Part shown: positions 60,621 through 64,000 of the stretch, piece after piece
How positions within the stretch are numbered: the first letter of the stretch is position 1
How the letters are laid out: each line of letters opens with the position of its first letter
DNA from: Odobenus rosmarus divergens
Lineage: Eukaryota > Chordata > Mammalia > Carnivora > Odobenidae
Assembly: GCF_000321225.1 (NCBI RefSeq)
Contig: NW_004451653.1
Coordinates: forward strand, 253,747-317,746
Length of the DNA stretch: 64,000 nt
Direction: 5' to 3'
Notes under the pieces: generated by a model
Seen by the model: only the letters and a program-made list of their open reading frames with translations
The model's database searches: none
What the model was told of the DNA's origin: nothing
Made by a program: the position numbers and the translations under genes

Positions 60621-61184
60621 TATAATGTCTATATATTCAGCCTCCAGAGTAGAGTGGAGTATAATGACTTATGATTTAGATATGGATTCTTTGCTCTGTT
60701 GCACTTAGCACTATAATAGAAGATGTCGACTAGACACCTTTCTAATTGAAAAAATTATGATGAGCCTTCCATTTCTAGAATAAGGCCTAATTCTGTGTTA
60801 TGCTGGGAACAATTTGTTTTAGCCCAAATAATTGTTTTTCCTCCCTCCTTCACAAAACACAGAAGATTAAAAAAGCTAACATAGTTTTTTTCTTAAAAAG
60901 TCAGCTCATTCCTATAAAAACATTCTAAAACATTTGAAGAACTGAGGAATTCCAATCCTGATAGGCCTGACTATAGCAGTAAGTATATAATTCAGGAGCC
61001 GAATGTGCATTTCCATGTTCTGTCTCCCCACCACAGCTCCTCCGCACAGCGTGAGGATCTGATCCTAGAGCTCCGTCCTCAGCACCTTCAGGAGCTCCCC
61101 TCTGGCCACAGACTGAGTCAGTCTTAACCTAACCATGTCTTGTTTCCCTTCACTCGAATTGTCTTCTATTTTTCCTCCCTGCCT
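60621..61184. other. Downstream flank, nothing recognised
   Basis: No gene signal. A CT-rich stretch at 61020-61180 may be diverged repeat. Confidence 0.4.
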
Positions 61185-61350
61185 TTGATGCAGTGGCTTC
61201 CAACCTTCGTGGTCATGAAAATCATCTGCGGTTTGTTTTCTCTGGGTCTAGTCCCAGAGGTCGGTTCGGGCAATTGGGGAAGGACATGGAATCTTCATTT
61301 TTAACAAGCGCCTCAGTTGGTTCTGATGTGGGAGTCTGAGGAAAACACAG
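61185..61350. mobile_element. MER5/hAT-like DNA transposon relic
   Basis: GCAGTGGCTTCCAACCTTCG, TGAAAATCATCTGCGG and TTTTTAACAAGCGCCTCAGT resemble MER5-class order. Confidence 0.5.
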
Positions 61351-61554
61351 GAAGAACACCTCCAAGCTGGTCTAAAGATTGAGCAAACTAGCAGTTCAGG
61401 CAGCGGCTTGGAGAGAGGGCTGCCCTGTTGACAACCCACCTTCTGCATAAATTTCAGAAAGCAAAACCCATTATAGCAAGTTCCACTGTAAATGTTGGAA
61501 ACTCCTAGGGCTCAGTTCTCAGATTTTTAAATTTATCAACCTCCGTTCTTGGAG

Positions 61555-62985
61555 TGATCCTGTCCGGTCTTGAGGAGTTCAACATGTTGGTGACTATTAA
61601 ATTTATATATCCAGACTATTTCATATACAGTTCCAGACTCATATATTTAATTGCATCTGTGACACATAGACAAGTAACATACCCAGACACATACCAACCA
61701 TCATCCTCTAGTGCATTCCTTGGCCTTATTTCTCTACATTGCACCCATCACATATTTTTGACCATTTTCTGTCTCTTCCTGTAGAATGGAAGCTCCGTGG
61801 AAGGAGCCCTATTCCATCTCAGCCTCTCCTCTTTCCACTTGCCCCCAGGTAATCTCACCCAGGCTCCGGACTTGAGTAGGCTGATGGTTCCCAGATTTCC
61901 TATCCAGACCTACCTGCTGTATCTGACTCATTACTGCAGATGGTCTCTAGACTGAAGACATCCAAAGCAGACTCCTGGCTCCGCCATCCACCCTGCTCCT
62001 TTTATAGACTTAACCCTCTTAGTGATTAGGAATCCCCTCCCTCCGAGTCATCCAAGCCACACAGAAACCTTGGCCCCATCCCCTCTCACATACACTATAT
62101 CCATTCCATATGCAAATCTTGGGTGCTTCCCCTTTCTATCCCCAATCAAATTGTCCTCACCACCTTTACTGCGCTGCGCTGTGCCAAACCACAGCCACCT
62201 CTTCCCTAGACTCTTACACAAGCTTCCTGCCTGTTTCCACCCTAAACTCCCTCAGCCTCCTCCACACACACAGACACAGCAGCCTGAGTGACGATTTTAA
62301 CAGCTCATGGGCCTCCTCTGCTCTCATCCCTCCAGTGCTTCTGGCTCAGTGAAAGCCAGGCGGGTCCCTGCAACATTCATGATGGCCTCCTCCTATTTCT
62401 TATGACTATTTTCTGTCACCCCTCACGTGCTTCACTCCGGAGGCACTGCTGTCCTTCACTGTTCCTCGAGCCTGCCAAGCACCTGTTGTCTCACGACTCT
62501 TAGGCTCTATTCTGTCTGCATCTGCCTCCCTCTCTCCCCAGCTAGTTCTGGGTTCACTCCCTCACCTCTTCAGGCCTGCTCAGATCTTATCTTAGAGAGG
62601 CTTATCCTTTCTACTCTGAAATGGCAGCCTGTTCTCCACCTCCCCACTCCCTATCCCCTTCACCCGGCTTCACCTTCCCTCCTAGCACTGACCCCACTGA
62701 CTTACACTTGCTTGTTGTTTCTCCCCACCCTACCAGAAGATAAACTCCACAAAGGCAGCCTTTTTCCACTGAGATGTAATTGACATGTAACACTGTTTTT
62801 TTGAGGGGTAAGAGATGTTGATTGGATATACTCAGGTAAGGCAACAGGATTACCACCACAGTTAGCTAACTCCTCTAGGCAGGCTTTTTATGTACTACAA
62901 TAATCCCAGCAACTGGAAGAGTGCCTGGGGGTACACAGTAGTGCTTATAACTATTTACTGAGTGAATGAATGAGTGCATAAGTGA
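61555..62985 (+). mobile_element. Long L2 mosaic
   Basis: L2 ORF2 and 3'UTR order over 1.4 kb: AGACTCATATATTTAATTGC, CCGAGTCATCCAAGCCACAC, CTGTTCCTCGAGCCTGCCAA, TCACTCCCTCACCTCTTCAG, CCTCCCCACTCCCTATCCCC, ATTTACTGAGTGAATGAATG. Another fragment (perhaps old L1 3' end) interrupts it at about 62765-62880. Frames here are proline/serine-rich relics, not genes. Confidence 0.8.
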
Positions 62986-63475
62986 CTTTGTATTTGGATG
63001 TCAAATAGTATCTCAAACCCAGCATGTCCAAAAGAGAACTTAATCTTCTCTCCCTAGCCACCATCTAGCTTCCTAACTGGTGCCTGGCTCCCACTTATGC
63101 TTCCACTCACACCATTCTGTAGCCTGTCTTCCACATAGCAGTGATCCTGTCCCTTCAGAGCAGTGATCACTACTCGGCATTTTTATGCATATATGTTTTT
63201 TTGTTTGCATATTTGTTTATTGTCTCTCTCCCCCGTGGGGGTAAGGACTTTGTCATCCTTTTAAAGAATAAACTATAATGGTCATTGTACATGCTCTTAA
63301 TCCTTCAATGGCTTCCCATCACACTTAGAATAAAGTCGGAATTTCTCAACGTTGTCTAAAATAATCCAGTTTGTTAGCTTCCTCACCATTCTCATTTACT
63401 CTCTCTCTCTTCCCATCGATTACTCTACTCCAATTACTTTAGACTCTTCGTTTTCTTTGCTATGCTTTCACTTAG
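62986..63475 (+). mobile_element. Second L2 relic
   Basis: GGATGTCAAATAGTATCTCA, CCCAGCATGTCCAAAAGAGA, CAATGGCTTCCCATCACACT and TTACTCTACTCCAATTAC follow L2 order again after the first copy ended. Confidence 0.75.
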
Positions 63476-63538
63476 CATTATACCCTCCATGTTGTTGAAA
63501 TGGCAAGATGTCATTCTTTTTTATAGCTGAGTAATATT

Positions 63539-63591
<53 letters not shown>

Positions 63592-64000
63592 CATCTTTAT
63601 CCATTCACTTATCCATGGGCACTTGGGCTGCTTCCATAGTTTGGCTATTGTAAATAATGCTGCAGTAAAAGTGTATCTTTTCAAATTAGTGTTTTCCTAT
63701 TCTTTGGGTAAATACCCAGTAGTGAAATTGCTGAGTCATATGGTAATTATATTTTTAACTTTTTGAGGAACCTCTATACTGTTTTCCACAGTGGCTGTAC
63801 CAGTTTGCATTCCCACCAGTGGTGCAGGAGGGTTTCTTTTCCTTCCCATCCTTGTCAACACTTGTTTCTGATATTTTTTATTTCAGCCATTCTGACAGGT
63901 GTAAAGTGATATCCCATTGTGGTTTTGTTTTGCATTTCCGTGATGATGAGTGATGTTAAGCCCCTTTTCATGTGTCTGTTGGCCATCTGGATGTCTTCTT
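63476..64000 (-). mobile_element. L1 ORF2/3' part, antisense, cut by right edge
   Basis: Antisense L1: TTTATAGCTGAGTAATATTC, then a TG microsatellite, CACTTGGGCTGCTTCCATAG, CAGTTTGCATTCCCACCAGT and CTGACAGGTGTAAAGTGATA. The (TG)n sits at the usual L1 position. Confidence 0.9.
63540..63590. repeat. (TG)25 microsatellite
   Basis: Pure TG run inside the L1. Confidence 0.97.

Noticed and set aside
62022..62783. Overlapping Pro/Ser-rich open frames downstream of CDK8
   Set aside because: The sequence follows L2 retrotransposon order; the frames are relics.

Overview
The window is mammalian nuclear DNA, almost certainly from an arctoid carnivore (bear, seal or weasel group). It holds 18 copies of a tRNA-derived carnivore SINE of the GGGGCGCCTGGGTGGCTCAG type, most with clean target-site duplications (TSDs). 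Their body matches arctoid SINEC better than the dog or cat subfamilies. There are also young carnivore L1 pieces and old MIR, L2, L1, LTR and hAT relics. Long introns, GT-AG splicing and low gene density fit this. I see no prokaryotic or viral genome feature.

The only protein-coding gene I can support is the 3' part of CDK8 (cyclin-dependent kinase 8, the Mediator kinase), on the + strand. Eleven exons, 3 to 13, encode residues 69-464 in one uninterrupted frame, ending at a TGA at 59346-59348. Exons 1 and 2 (promoter, 5'UTR, glycine loop, catalytic lysine) lie left of the window. A 3'UTR of about 1.26 kb ends near 60615 with two AATAAA signals. CDK8 rather than its paralogue CDK19 is shown by the C-terminal tail.

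Layout: 1-9666 is the end of intron 2. It starts with the 5' end of an antisense L1 (5'UTR and ORF1 start), followed by older L1s, SINEs, MIR, L2 and an LTR. 9667-14337 carries exons 3 and 4. 14338-39761 is the 25.4 kb intron 4, rich in SINEs and relics and without coding exons. 39762-59348 carries exons 5-13. Intron 12 contains a 940-base assembly gap (58035-58974) inside a recent 5'-truncated L1. 60620-64000 is intergenic: L2 relics and an antisense L1 that runs off the right edge.

The most unusual structure is a nearly perfect 135-bp inverted repeat. One arm is in intron 9 (54749-54883), the other in intron 12 (57472-57606), with only 3 mismatches. Exons 10-12 lie between the arms and total 336 nt, a multiple of three. 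The sequence is derived from MIR, an ancient SINE whose separate copies should differ strongly, so one arm looks like a recent inverted templated copy of the other. I found no undescribed protein system. The novelty here lies in repeat architecture and possible RNA-structure effects on CDK8. Old-repeat boundaries were judged by eye and are approximate.
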